Shown piece by piece: positions 1-10,682 of a stretch of 64,000 bases of DNA (position 1 is the stretch's first letter; each line of letters starts with the position of its first letter). The stretch spans positions 58,424,076 through 58,488,075 of the forward strand of contig OZ023274.1 of the NCBI GenBank assembly GCA_964007475.1, read 5' to 3'. Origin of the DNA: Hybos culiciformis (Eukaryota > Arthropoda > Insecta > Diptera > Hybotidae). Position numbers and translations under genes: made by a program. The notes below the pieces were generated by a model, which worked only from the letters and a program-made list of their open reading frames with translations, did not search any database and was not told where the DNA came from.

Positions 1-1018
1 GATCGTTATCATAAAGACCCTATATTTGGCGGACACGCAGGGCAAAAAAGACTATATGCAAAATTGAGGTCATGTTTTTATTGGAAAGGCATGAAAAAAG
101 ACGTAGCAACCTACGACAGGGGATGTAAAGATTGTCAAATGAATAAAGCTAAAATTAAAAACATCGAACCACTTCAAATCACTAAAACTCCAAATAAAGC
201 ATTCGATACTATAATTATAGATACGATCGACCCGTTCCAAAAAACTCAAAATAGAAATCTATATGCAGTCACATTAATGTGCGACTTGAGTAAATATTTA
301 ATTACGATACCAGTAGCTAATAAAGAAGCTACCACTATTGCGCAAGCCATTGTCGAACATTTTGTTCTATTATACGGCCCAATGAGAAAACTTATTACTG
401 ATTGCGGTACTGAGTATTCCAATAGTGTAATAGTAGAACTATTTAAATTACTAGATATTGAGCATAGTTTTTCAACACCCTACCATCATGAAACAGTTGG
501 AACTATTGAAAGAAACCACCGGATTCTGAATGAATATCTAAAATCGTATATTAATGCAAACCATGATAATTGGGATTTATATTTAAAATATTTTACGTAT
601 AATTATAATAGTACTCCAAATTCAAATTTAAATTTTATATACTCTCCTTACGAGGTAATATTTGGTAAACAACCGAATTCTCATGATTTTTTCCTAGATA
701 ATAAAATTGAACCAGTATATAACTTCGATAGTTATGCGAAACACGTAAAATTTCATTTTCAGAATACAAATGTAATTATTAAAGAATTTTTAGAAAAAGA
801 AAAATTAAAAATAAAGAGATATACGATAAAAAAGCAACGAAAAATCAATTCAAAATAAATGATGAAGTTCTTTTAAAAGAAGAAAACAGGATAAAATTAG
901 ATAATGTATATTCTGGTCCTCATAAAATAATTCAAATTGATGGCTTAAATGTTACATTGATAACAAATAAAAATAAAAGGATTAAAGTCCACAAAAATAG
1001 AATAATTAAAAATAATTA
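1..1018 (+). pseudogene. pol: Ty3/gypsy pol, integrase 3' part (truncated by window edge)
   Basis: This is the C-terminal part of a gypsy-type polyprotein, whose integrase would insert retroelement cDNA into the chromosome. The frame is open from base 1. A zinc-binding HHCC region is visible (His codons near 10 and 34, Cys-x2-Cys near 130-142). The catalytic core follows, with the second Asp in 'TDCGTEY' near 400 and the Glu in 'TIERNHR' near 505. The frame closes at 858, but the C-terminal coding signal continues in another frame from about 825 to the stop at 1016-1018, so there is one frameshift near 821-830. The same fold is seen at 8374-10185, but the two are different elements. Downstream, a short A/T-rich stretch is cut by the CAATGCC transposon at 1148. 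I infer that this element's LTR is now at about 43028, displaced by an inversion. Confidence 0.88.
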
Positions 1019-1147
1019 AAAAAAAAAAAAAAAATATATATATAAAATATATTTTATTATATAAGCATATTCAAAATATAAAGTTTAAAAAAAAAAACAA
1101 TAATAAAACGGTACCATGTTATTAGTTGGTTATATTATTCCTATAAA
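1019..1147 (+). other. 3' untranslated stretch of the first gypsy element
   Basis: Non-coding A/T-rich sequence with poly-A runs follows the pol stop. It ends in CTATAAA directly against the CAATGCC transposon. No polypurine tract or LTR start is seen before the transposon, so the element's 3' end lies beyond the insertion. Under the inversion model it continues at 44260 on the other strand. Confidence 0.55.
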
Positions 1148-2267
1148 CAATGCCTCTATATATCTAGCCTGGAAACTCAATTTTTTTCACGAAGTTTTTC
1201 AAAATCAAACTTCGTAAAACTTTCGACTCTATCGAAACCTAAGAAAACTATGAAAAAAAAAAATCAAAACATAGAAAATTAATTATTATTGTCAATTTAG
1301 TATCATCAAAATTATTACAGCGGAAGGATGTTTTTATGATTTTTTAAGTTGTAAGTTGATTGAAGCATTAATTGACTACTTAAAAAATATTTTATTAAAT
1401 AAGATTTTTTAATAATTTAGTTTTAAATTTAGATAATAAAACAACCAAAAAATATTATGTATTTTAAAAATCAGTTTTAAGTGTTAATTATTTCAGATAA
1501 ATGATTGAATTGTTTAAATTTCTTACTGTCAAACCAAAAATACACAATAATAACATTTCTCCAAACTTCTTATAGTAAATACATCATTTTTTTCTGCCGT
1601 TATTGTAGAATTTTTATCTTTTAGATTGATTTACGGACAATTCATCGAATATGAATTCACCTGTAATAAATAGTTCATTGTATAGCAATTCACCGTATTA
1701 GAAATTCATCGTATAATTACTATACAGTGAATTATTATATGGTAAACTATTATGTGCTTAATTGTTATACGATGAATTGCAATTGTTATAAATGAATTAA
1801 TATACGTTCAATTGCCCGAATTCTTTTTTAAAATACGGCTTAAAAACCCGCTCATATTAAAATAATTTATAACATAAACTAAATAATAATTATTATAATA
1901 CATTTAATAAACGGGAGTCATCCACTGAAAATTCAACTTATATTTTTGAAAATTAAAAAAATTTTAATAAATAATATTTTTCTCAGTTTGCTTCAAAAGC
2001 TTATGTAGGAAGGATCTATGTTCCTTCGCGCAATGCTTTTAAAATTAAAAGTGCAAATTACCTATCTAAATGTCCATATTTTTTAATGGGATTTTCAAAT
2101 TATATAAATATAACTATCTATTATTTAAATAAATTTTTCCTAAAAGCTAGGTCCCCGAACAGATAAGATCCTTCGAAAATAAAAATTTTCCATATAATAA
2201 TATCATAATAAGGTACAAATTCTCTCTTTTTATTTTTAGCTTCGTGGCTAGGTATATAGAGGCATTG
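1148..2267. mobile_element. CAATGCC terminal-inverted-repeat element, copy 1
   Basis: A non-autonomous DNA transposon of about 1.1 kb. Its ends are inverted repeats: the left end begins CAATGCCTCTATATATCTAG and the right end is the complement with one mismatch. It has no convincing ORF. The interior carries many short AT-rich inverted motifs of the type ATTCACCGTAT. A nearly identical copy lies in inverse orientation at 44261-45366; this copy has a short extra duplication near 1216. The left flank is CTATAAA and the right flank is GAATAAC, so the copy has no target duplication of its own. Copy 2 has the same two 7-mers in the opposite combination. The superfamily is unassigned. A 7-8 bp duplication with CA...TG ends could fit several superfamilies, including P-like ones. 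Confidence 0.85.
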
Positions 2268-2579
2268 GAATAACTATTGCCTAATAAAACAAAAAAAAAA
2301 GAATAATTTTTCAATTTGAAATTATTATTAATTAAATATTTGAAATTATTTTTAAATGCACTAAAAATTCATATTATACAAAAAAAAAAATTTCACATAA
2401 TGAAATATTGTAATGACAAGACTTCAAGAAATTGAGAATTTAAAAAAAATATTAGAAGAAGTAGAAAGTTATTTCAAAAGACTCCTAACATAAATTGTAC
2501 TACAAAATATATTGAAGAAAAAATAAAGGCAACACAGACATTAAAAACGACTTTCAAACCAATTAAAAAATAGTACACT
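2268..2579 (+). pseudogene. gag: Element B: leader and start of gag, broken
   Basis: Directly after the transposon the sequence resumes with GAATAAC and a TAA, which would end the leader ORF left behind at 45587-45367 (minus). A short coiled-coil-like coding piece starts with ATG at 2413 (MTRLQEIENLKK...) and stops at about 2491. Similar Lys/Glu-rich coding signal then continues in another frame up to the hAT insertion at 2580. It resumes after 3722 and leads into recognisable gag. I read this as the decayed N-terminal part of gag. The family is inferred from position only. Confidence 0.5.
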
Positions 2580-3722
2580 TAGTGTTGCCAGTTGTTCGGT
2601 ATTGAACCGGACAGTCCGTTAATTCAACTACTTGTCCGGTGGGAAAAAATGTGTTTTGAGTAAACGGTCAAAATGGTAGAGTACGATTCAAATCACTTGA
2701 CCAATCCGTTATGCAAAGCTTTCCCTTTCCATTACAAAATTCTTTACAAAATTTAGGGGAAATTATTTAAGAAAAAAAATTATGCAATTTTTTATAATAA
2801 TTTTATTCAAATTTTACCCTCTCTTAAAAGCGGGATCGTGACGATATTCCTCATCCGAAAATTCAAATGGACAAAATTCTTCTTCTTCAAAAATAATTCT
2901 TTTTTTTAAAATTCGCTATGGATAAAATTCACTATGAAAAAATTCTTGTAGGATGACGTATACAAAAAAAAAACTATTAATTATTTTTTCCTTTTTATTC
3001 ACTATACTGCATTGCCAAACACTTAATGATAATACATAATATTTTATTAAATTTTAATAAGAACAATCAAGAACTTAATTATATAAATTTCTTTAGGTAT
3101 ATTTTATTTCAATTGTCTTTTATATTTACTGATCTTTTATATTTTTTCGAAGGTAGATCACTACCGTAATACTGTATTCAATATTTTATAGTACTTAAGC
3201 CTACATTCTTTTTGTAAAATTCTACATTTTTATTAAAACTCAATACACTCTCTGCGTTACACAGGGACCAAGTACGTTGTGAGTTAGTCGGTCCCGACCC
3301 AACCTACTTTAAATTGAAAAAATAAAGAAACAGGGTAGGTGATCTTTTCCAAAAAATTTGACCTTTTCCAAAAAAATTACGGCAGCCGTCGCCATTTTTC
3401 CGAAACGTTTTTTTTAAATTTTTTTAATTAAAAATATTTTTTTAAAGAATTTTGCCCCTAATAATTTTGTCCATAGTGAATTTTGCCCACAGTGGATTTT
3501 GTCCATAGTGAATTTGGAAAAAGAATTTTGGATAAAGAATTTTGGCATAAGGAATTTCGTCACCAACCCCTTAAAAGCTCATTGGTCAAGTGATTTGAAT
3601 CGTACTCTATAAGAAATTTGAAAATATTGAAATTTAAATTTTTTTAATGCAATAGGCTAGAATTTGTTTTATTATTTCAAAATTTTGTCCCGTAATCTTT
3701 AAGATTTCATCTTGCAACCCTA
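2580..3722. mobile_element. hAT-type MITE with nested insertion
   Basis: An insertion bounded by TAGTGTTGCCA on the left and TTGCAACCCTA on the right (imperfect inverted repeats). It is flanked by a perfect 8-bp direct repeat AGTACACT at 2572-2579 and 3723-3730, the hallmark of the hAT superfamily. Only about 210 bp belong to this element, because a second element occupies 2677-3609. No transposase coding is seen. It splits the gag region of element B. Confidence 0.85.
2677..3609. mobile_element. Nested inverted-repeat element with TA ends
   Basis: Starts TAGAGTACGATTCAAATCAC and ends with the complement. The inverted repeats are about 29 bp and continue into CTTGACCAAT. Both ends carry TA, as expected for a mariner/Tc-like MITE duplicating TA. 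It has no ORF. Its right half holds a run of short direct repeats around 'AATTTTGTCCATAGTG' at about 3450-3545. A related end sequence occurs near 12960 (ATTCAAATCACTTG), so this is a dispersed family. Confidence 0.7.
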
Positions 3723-4502
3723 AGTACACTTGAAACAGATTTAAAAACAGCCTTTAACACTCAATTCCTAGAATATTATATTCTGTTGAAAGAAATTTTT
3801 GACTCGAAACTAAAAACCTCTTAGACAAAAATACCAGACATTCAGGAAAACGATAATTCAGAAACTGATTCTGAAACATACTCAGAAACTAATACAGAAA
3901 CTAACAAAAATCAGGAAACTAATTCAGAAAATAATTTAGGAACCAATTCAAGAACTAATTACACTAAAGAAAATAAAAAGATGGATTTTGACATAGCCAC
4001 GACACTAAAAATTGTCCCATTATACGAGGGTGACCCAATATTACTACAAAATTTCTTAAAGACAATGATAAAGAAAAATTTATTAATTTTATCTATACCA
4101 CAAGAATTAACGAAAAATGTAAAAACAAACTAATTAATATCAGTAGAAGAACCCAAAAATTTTACCAACCTTGAAAAAACATTCGAAGCAATTTTTTTGA
4201 CTAAGCGTAGTCAATTATCTATTCAATCCGATTTAGTTTGTTCAGTTCAAGCAAACAGACCATTACAAAAATACATCGATAGGATAGAAAGATTAATTGC
4301 AGAGTTAAACTTTGCTCAGATTACTGAAAGAGGTAGAGAAAATAGAGACACTATAGCAAAATTAAATGACCAACATGCTTTAGGTATTCTTAAAGCAGGC
4401 CTTAGTGAACCATTTTTTTCTGTCATCTATGCTGCTCAGCGAGAAACTTTTGCTGAAGCTACAAAACTTGCAATAGAATTAGAAGTAACGTATTCAATGT
4501 GA
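3723..4502 (+). pseudogene. gag: Element B gag (capsid region), with in-frame stops
   Basis: Coding resumes after the hAT duplication. An acidic Glu/Asn/Thr-rich stretch at about 3840-3965 precedes a capsid-like region that begins near 'DIATTLKIVPLYEGDP' (about 3985). The frame of the open stretch 4197-4502 extends upstream but has a TAA at 4131-4133, and further breaks lie before it. The final part ('ALGILKAGLSEPF', 'EATKLAIELE') is typical of gypsy Gag helices. Gag would assemble the particle around the RNA. The copy is dead. Confidence 0.75.
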
Positions 4503-5029
4503 ATAATAACGTATTCAATGTGAATAATAATTACAATAGAGGAGGTAGAGGACGAAATAACCAAAACAACAATTATACCAACAATAAAGAGATTTGTAAT
4601 AATGAGATAGTTTTACCGATGAAAACAAAATTACCAAATCTATATCATATTAAAATTCCTAGTAGAACAGACGTCATAAAGCCTATAAAAATTAATATAA
4701 CGGAAGACAGTTTGATTTTGAGTAAAGAGATTTCAAATGGTGTATTCATAGCAAATACTATTATTCCCGCAAAAGGAGTTGCTCACATTAAAATATTAAA
4801 TACGTTAGATCGCGATGTAACCATTTCTAATTTTCAACCTGATATAAAACCTTTAAAAAATTATGAAATTTCTAATATTAAAAATCATAATGAAAATAAA
4901 CGAACAAAAAAGGTCCTTGATTATCTTAATGTAAATAACTTGGATCCAAAAGCACATGAAAAAAATTACACAAATACTTTCAGAATTTTCAGATGTTTTC
5001 CACTTAGAAACAGATGTTTTAACATGTAA
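4499..5029 (+). pseudogene. Element B gag tail joined to post-protease region; protease missing
   Basis: The N-terminal part is an Asn/Arg/Gly-rich RNA-binding tail ('NRGGRGRNNQ'), usual for Gag proteins without zinc knuckles. From about 'NNEIVLPMKTKLPN' onward the sequence matches the segment between protease and reverse transcriptase of gypsy Pol. No Asp-Thr/Ser-Gly protease motif is seen between them, so I infer a deletion of protease. The reading frame is lost at the end and reverse transcriptase continues in a neighbouring frame from 4956. Confidence 0.65.
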
Positions 5030-5385
5030 TAATTTCTATAAACAAAATATTTCGCTAAACGATAAGACACCAACATATGTAAAAAATTACAGACATCCTC
5101 AAATTGAAATCACTGAAATTCAAAACCAAGTTGATAAACTTATCAAAAATAAATTAGTTGAACCATCTAAAAGTCCTTACAACTCACCTCTACTTATTGT
5201 GCCTAAAAAATCAAGTGATGATAAAAAAATGGAGGTTAGTCGTAGACTATAGGCAACTAAACAAAAAAATAATAGACGATAAATTTCCATTACCCAGATT
5301 AGATGACATATTAGATAACTTTGGTAGGGCTAAATATTTTACAACTTTAGATTTAAGCAATTCATTTCACCAAATTGAATTAGAT
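4956..5385 (+). pseudogene. pol: Element B reverse transcriptase, first part
   Basis: N-terminal reverse transcriptase. Visible motifs are 'LVEPSKSPYNSPLLIVPKK' (about 5152-5208), then, after a frame change near 5230, 'VVDYRQLNKK', 'DDKFPLPRLDDIL' and 'YFTTLDLSNSFHQIEL' containing the first catalytic Asp. The gene is interrupted after 'HQIELD' by a hAT insertion that has duplicated AATTAGAT. It continues at 5943. Confidence 0.85.
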
Positions 5386-5942
5386 CAGAGATTCCCAACC
5401 TGGGGTCCATGGACCCCTTGGTGGTACGTTAACCAATTCTGAGAGGTACGTGGAACTGTTCGTATTGAAAAAAAAAATATATGTATATCCTTTTTACGGC
5501 TTACACATAATTTCAAAATCTAATTTTCTTTCCAAAATTTTGTGAATTGTGCATAATTGTGTATATTTTAAATAAGTATATTAAAACTCATAACGAAATT
5601 TTCAAAAAAAATGTTGATGGTATCATTCCTCCAACTTTTAATGTCGATAATTGGATTAGAAACGACTTCAGAATTTCATTAGACAAGATTGTTGACACTG
5701 ATAATGATAACGCAAAAGATGAACCCATTGACTTGAGAAATAATATGAAAACTCGCAGTGATTTTGAAACAATGATGCTGGATCAATTTTGGTGCTAACA
5801 AAGCGAGGCGTATCTAATCACAACGTGCGTTAAAATTTTTTATTCCGTTTGTTATAACCTGTATGCACTCTTTTTTAGGGATACGTAAAGATTCAAATCA
5901 TTATCAAGGGGTACAAATATTTTAAAAGGTTGGGAACCATTG
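5386..5942 (+). mobile_element. hAT element with transposase C-terminal remnant
   Basis: Begins CAGAGATTCCCAACC and ends GGTTGGGAACCATTG, with perfect 8-bp duplications AATTAGAT at 5378-5385 and 5943-5950. Unlike the other hAT MITEs here it keeps coding sequence. An open stretch at 5547-5798 contains 'EPIDLRNNMKTRSDFE' and 'LDQFWC', which resemble the C-terminal region of ZBED5/FAM200-type hAT transposases. A possible dimerisation-domain remnant follows in another frame to about 5900. It is therefore an internally deleted copy of an autonomous hAT. The family assignment is by memory of motif pattern. Confidence 0.8.
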
Positions 5943-6343
5943 AATTAGATAATCAATCAAAACCGCTCACTGCATTTTCAACCAACAAAGGACATTATCA
6001 TTTTACTCGATTACCTTTTGGTTTAAAAATATCTTCAAACAGTTTTCAAAGAATGCTCAATATTGCTTTATCAGGACTAGATAATGAAGCTTTCATATAT
6101 GTCGATGACATTATTATTTTTGGCTGTAGTCTTAATCACCATAATTCAAATGTAGTAAAAGTTTTAAGTAAAATAAGAAATGCAAATCTGAAATTGAACC
6201 CAGAGAGTAAATTTCTTCAAACTGAAGTTACTTATTTAGGCCATTTAATAACAAAAGACGGAATAAAACCTGACCCATCTAAGTATGACGTCATTTTGAA
6301 ATACCCAAATCCAACAAATTCTGATGAAAGTAGACGATTATAA
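5943..6343 (+). pseudogene. pol: Element B reverse transcriptase, second part
   Basis: Resumes in frame after the hAT. It shows 'AFSTNKGHYHFTRLPFGL', the catalytic 'YVDDII' box (about 6101-6118) and the thumb/connection segment 'YLGHLITKDGIKPDPSK'. The frame ends at 6343 just before the CCCAACTAGC element at 6360. RNase H is not found on either side of that element, so part of pol was lost before or with the insertion. Confidence 0.87.
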
Positions 6344-6359
6344 AAATAAATGTATTATT

Positions 6360-8373
6360 CCCAACTAGCAAATTAGCTCTGTAAGAGGATTCAATTCTTT
6401 TAGTAGAAAGCTTATGTATTCTAGTAACTGTCTATTAAGTTTCACGAATCCTGTTATAACCTCAAAAGTGGCGAAAATTATAAGTATAATTTGTTATGTA
6501 AGTATTTCTTAATAGGATATAAAAAGTTGCATAACATTCTCGAATTATGTAACTAATCCCATTATTAGCCTGTATAACACTTTTTTTCATGAAAGAAAAG
6601 AGAAGGACAGCCTTAAAAAAGGAAGTGCAAAAATATATATAAAAATGAAAATAGTTAAAAGAAAAGGAAAACCAATAAAATATTCTTTTTATGTAGTTTT
6701 TTGAATTCATTGATTTTTTCAAAAAGAATTAACAATTTGCCAAATAATAAAATATTTAGTTCTTCCAAACAAACTTTTGCGTTTAAATAACTTCAATTTC
6801 GATGAAGTATTTTCTTCCTATATTCGGATAACCTTTGTTATTTTTAGGAAGTTTTATAGAAAAATCCGAAAATTTTAAATTATTTTCTGTTTCGAAGTGG
6901 CGACATACTTAAGTTTTGTTTATTGATTTTTATTTTTAAGGTTATTAGTTTTAATTTTTCAATTGTTAAAAAACACTAAAAAAATGTTTAATAGGGATAA
7001 AAATTAATTTGATTTTGTGAAACTATAAAATAACAAATACAAAAAATGAGCTAGTCGGTTTTTCATTTTTGAAGCAAAAATTAATCAAAAACGAATTTTC
7101 CTTATTTGATCGGATTTTTTTTTTTAATTTATAGTTTCGTGTTTTTTTACACGGAAGAGGTCTAGTGAAGTTAAACTATTCACTGGTATCGTTCACTATA
7201 AGTTTTTTTATCACACGAACAAAAAAAAACTAAAATGGTAACCAACCTGTCTATATTGCCATGTCTAGATAATTTAAACATTTTGGAGTTCTAAGTATTA
7301 TGGAATTAACAAGGATAAAAAACTGCGGATTTTTAGACAAAACGGAAGGTATTAAAAATTCAACCTTACAATAAAGAATGATATTAAATTCTCACTCAGT
7401 AGTTTAATTTTTTTTCACGAAATAATTAGTAATTTGTTAACAACGTAAAAATTTAGAAAATAATAATTATCCGGCCAAAAATTCTCACAAATTTCACTCA
7501 AGGATACGTCTAACTAAAAAATCCTTTAGGTTGATTTTCCGATCATCTCTCTTTTCTTATTTCGGACCATTTGAACCTTTCAACCCTTACAAAATAATTT
7601 TCTATTTCCGTACAATAAGTGCATCATTTTAAAATCATGAATCTGCAAAGAATTTCCGCAAAATTATAATAAAAAAGTCAACGTAAAGGAAGTCAAAGTA
7701 ATATTATACAAACAATAAACTCTCTCAAGTCCTTATTATATTTATATGGTTAGGGGATTAGTGCAATAACCTGGTAACAAGGAATTTAAATTATTTTTGT
7801 TTTCATTTTTAAAAGCATACGGCAAATACGCATCAAACTATTTTTGTCCTCTTTTCTCATAGTGCAAAGTAAAAAACAAATATAAAAGTTACTAGCAGAA
7901 TCACGACCGGCATTAAAGAACACTTTTTTTCCTCTTTTCTCATAGTATGAAGTGAAAGAGAAAAAAAATAGTTTTGTTATAAAAATAAAAGCTAATAGCA
8001 GGATTACGGCCGGCATTAAAGAACTTCTTTTTTCCTTTTTACTCATTTGTACGAAGTAAAAGAGAGAAAAAATAGTTTTGTTATGAAAATAGAATCTAAT
8101 AGCAGGATCACGGTCCGCATTAAAGAACATTTTTTTTCCTTTTTACTCATATGTACGAAGTAAAAGAGAAGAAGAATTTTGGGATAAGCTGAATTCTAAT
8201 AGGAAGACTGAAACCGGCATTAAAGAGCTGGTTATATTTTTTGATGAAATCGAATTCTTATAAATGTTGCATAACAAGATCACCAGATTCAGTATCACGA
8301 ATCCTTTTACTAGAATCTTATACAGCTTATAAGTGGTATAACACTTATTTACAAGAATAATCTGCTAGTTGGG
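6360..8373. mobile_element. 2-kb TIR element with internal 113-bp minisatellite
   Basis: Bounded by inverted repeats CCCAACTAGCAAATTA (left) and TAATCTGCTAGTTGGG (right), with one mismatch in 16 bp. It has no recognisable protein; the open frames at 6462-6722 and 7786-8130 (minus) are shadows of low-complexity DNA. No clear target duplication was found, so the superfamily is open. It sits between the reverse transcriptase and integrase fragments of element B. Confidence 0.6.
7830..8230. repeat. Tandem repeat, about 113-bp unit, four copies
   Basis: Four degenerate copies of a unit containing 'GCATTAAAGAAC', then a pyrimidine run, 'ACTCAT', 'GAAGTAAAAGAG', 'AATAGTTTTGTTATGA' and 'CTAATAGCAGGATCACGG'. 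The copies differ at scattered positions. Subterminal tandem arrays are common in non-autonomous DNA transposons, and this one lies near the right end of the 6360-8373 element. Confidence 0.75.
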
Positions 8374-9218
8374 TTGCTAGCTAAAAATGATAAAATATTT
8401 GGTATAATACCTGTCGACAGAATGAAAAAAATGTATAATAATATAATAATGAATAATAAACTGCAGTATAAAATAAAAATTATAATATATGAACCCCCTA
8501 TGAATATAGAATGTGAATTACAGAAAATTAATATTATTAAAGATTTCCACGATACTCCTATTGGAGGACATAACGGTATTAAACGAACCATTAGCAAAAT
8601 AAAACAGAGATACATATGGAAAAGCATTAACCAAATGGTAAAAAAATATATAAATAATTGTGCGATATGAGCTAAAAGTAAACAAATTAGGAATACGAGA
8701 GAAAAACTATTAATTACTAAAAGTCCGTCAGGCATTTTTGAAATAATCTCCATGGACATTGTAGGACCTTTACCTTATAATAATAACTTTAGATACATTC
8801 TTACAATTCAATGCGAACTATCTAAATATATTGTAGCTATACCTTTAGAAACAAAAGAAGCGAAAGTAGTCGCAAAAGCTCTAGTTGATGATTTTATTTT
8901 AAAATATGGGAATTTTAAAACGTTAAAAACTGATTTAGGAACTAAATTCATCAATGACACTTGCACTAAAATATGTTATCTACTGAAAATTACATACATC
9001 AAATCCACTCCTTACCATCATCAAACACTAGGTTCTATAGAACGAAAGCATCGAATACTAAATGAATATCTATTATCATTTATTCAAAACGATGAATGGT
9101 CCACGTGGATACCTTACTTTACATTCTGCTATAATACAACACCACATACAGACACTAATTACACACCTTTCAAACTAGTCTTTGGAAAAATAGCAAACCT
9201 ACTGACAGACATAATACC
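8374..9218 (+). pseudogene. pol: Element B integrase, with nonsense codon
   Basis: This holds the integrase zinc finger and core. The His-His part is near 'DFHDTPIGGHNGIKR' (about 8548). The Cys pair is broken: after 'YINNCAI' a TGA at 8668-8670 replaces the second cysteine region. The core follows in the same frame, with 'MDIVGPLPY' (first Asp, about 8752), 'LKTDLGTKF' (second Asp) and 'LGSIERKHR' (Glu, about 9030). A hAT MITE at 9219 interrupts it after 'LLTDIIP' and has duplicated ATAATACC. It continues at 9906. Confidence 0.88.
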
Positions 9219-9897
9219 CAGTGGTGGAATTCAGCCGGTTCGCACCGGTTCGCGGGAACGGTTTCCTAAAATATTTAAGATTCGCGCGAACCGTTTCCAA
9301 AAATTTGTAAGCTCGCGAAAATCGCCTGAAAAAGTTTTGAAATAACTATTCACCGTTTTAACAGTCCCTCCGTGACAATTTCTCAACTACTCAAAGAATA
9401 TACAATTTGAATTTACATTGAAATTTGTATCAAAAATAAAATTTGAATTATGTAAAAAACATGATGTTTGTCTTTCGGTCTATTTTCAGTTTACAAACTA
9501 CTTTCACACGATGAGTATCTCGACAGGTGGTGCGTGTACAATTTAAAGTAAAACAATTTTTTTCTGGCTTTTTTATTAGTTTATTAAAAGAAATACTGGA
9601 AAATATCCTATTTACTATGAGCAAAGAACTGAATAAGAGTAAAAATATGCTCTTACAAAGTAATAAATGTGTAACAAGCAAGCCTGTTTTGAAATTACAA
9701 CATTTGGAAACATTAATCTAAAAATTTATGAGTTTTTATGAAGGAGAAAGTATATATACCTATGTTCTGGAAAGGTCTTTAGAATCTAATTTAATAAATT
9801 AAAAAATTTTTAGAGGATTCGAAACCACGAAAAAAATTGTATTATTTGCTTTTACGGGATGCGAACCGGTTGTTAAATGTTTTGAATCCCACCACTG
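9219..9897. mobile_element. hAT-type MITE in integrase
   Basis: Ends are CAGTGGTGGAATTCA and TGAATCCCACCACTG (one mismatch), with perfect 8-bp duplications ATAATACC at 9211-9218 and 9898-9905. The left subterminal region is GC-rich ('GGTTCGCACCGGTTCGCGGGAACGG' region) and has matching inverted motifs near 9856-9868. Open frames of 64-77 codons inside show no known domain. Confidence 0.88.
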
Positions 9898-9905
9898 ATA
9901 ATACC

Positions 9906-10185
9906 TCAAAACAATAAATTTTACAATTTGGACGATTATGTACAAGAACTAAAATATAGATTTAAAATATATTTAGATATAGCAAAATTACAAAGAAAAA
10001 ATTACTATGATAAATTTTCAAATCCAATAAATATTAAAATAGGAGATTTAGTTTTCTTAAAAGTAGGTAATAAGAAGAAATTAGAAAGCCCTTATAAGGG
10101 CCCATATGAAGTCTTGGACTCAAACGAAGTCAATACAAAAATTAAAATAGGAAATAAGGAAAAATCATTCATAAAAATCGTTTAA
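9906..10185 (+). pseudogene. pol: Element B integrase C-terminal domain
   Basis: Continuation of integrase after the hAT. A helical stretch with 'NYYDKFSNP' and the SH3-like tail 'IGDLVFLKVGNKKKLESPYKGPYEVL' (given at 10040-10117) are typical of gypsy integrase C-termini. It stops at 10183-10185, about 75 bp before the 3' LTR, which leaves no room for env. Confidence 0.85.
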
Positions 10186-10259
10186 AATTGTACAATACAT
10201 AAAACAAAAAAAAATTTTTTTTTTAAACAAAACAATTTTTTTTCTTATAACGGTGAGGG

Positions 10260-10682
10260 TGTAGTGTGTTTATCAACGTAAGCACAAAGTTCAATCCACT
10301 CACCTTTATTTTGTAATTTTTAAGTTTATATTATATGTTAACTAAGCATAAATATCAAAATCATAATTTTTGTTTAGTTATTGATATTTTTGCTTACTAA
10401 ATAATATTTGTATAGTTTTAATTAGTATATAAGACTTGTAATTTTTATCAATAAAATATAAGTATCTTTTATCCACAAAGAAGAAAGTATTATTTCAATA
10501 AATTCAGCTCTTAGCTAACTTTAATAAAAACCTTGGAAAAATTTCAGCTCTTAGCTTTTTCCAAAAAAAATATAAAAAAGTTCCATACTTAAGCTATTAG
10601 CTCAAGGAACACCAATACGTAAGCTCTTAGCTATGGTAAATATCCCCTTTAAATAAAATATATTAAACCCAGAATTCATTAC
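10260..10682 (+). repeat. Element B 3' LTR
   Basis: Starts TGTAGTGTGTTTATCAACG after a short purine run (GGTGAGGG) and ends GAATTCATTAC. It is followed by CGTAT. An almost identical sequence in reverse orientation at 45949-46363 is the 5' LTR. The right half holds a repeated motif 'AGCTCTTAGCT' (three or more times, 10507-10635), which may be a transcription-factor or terminator-like array. AATAAAATATAAG at about 10452 is a candidate poly(A) signal. Confidence 0.88.

Noticed and set aside
7786..8130. 114-codon minus-strand ORF with repeated Phe-rich blocks
   Set aside because: It is the translation of the 113-bp minisatellite; no codon-level constraint and extreme composition.
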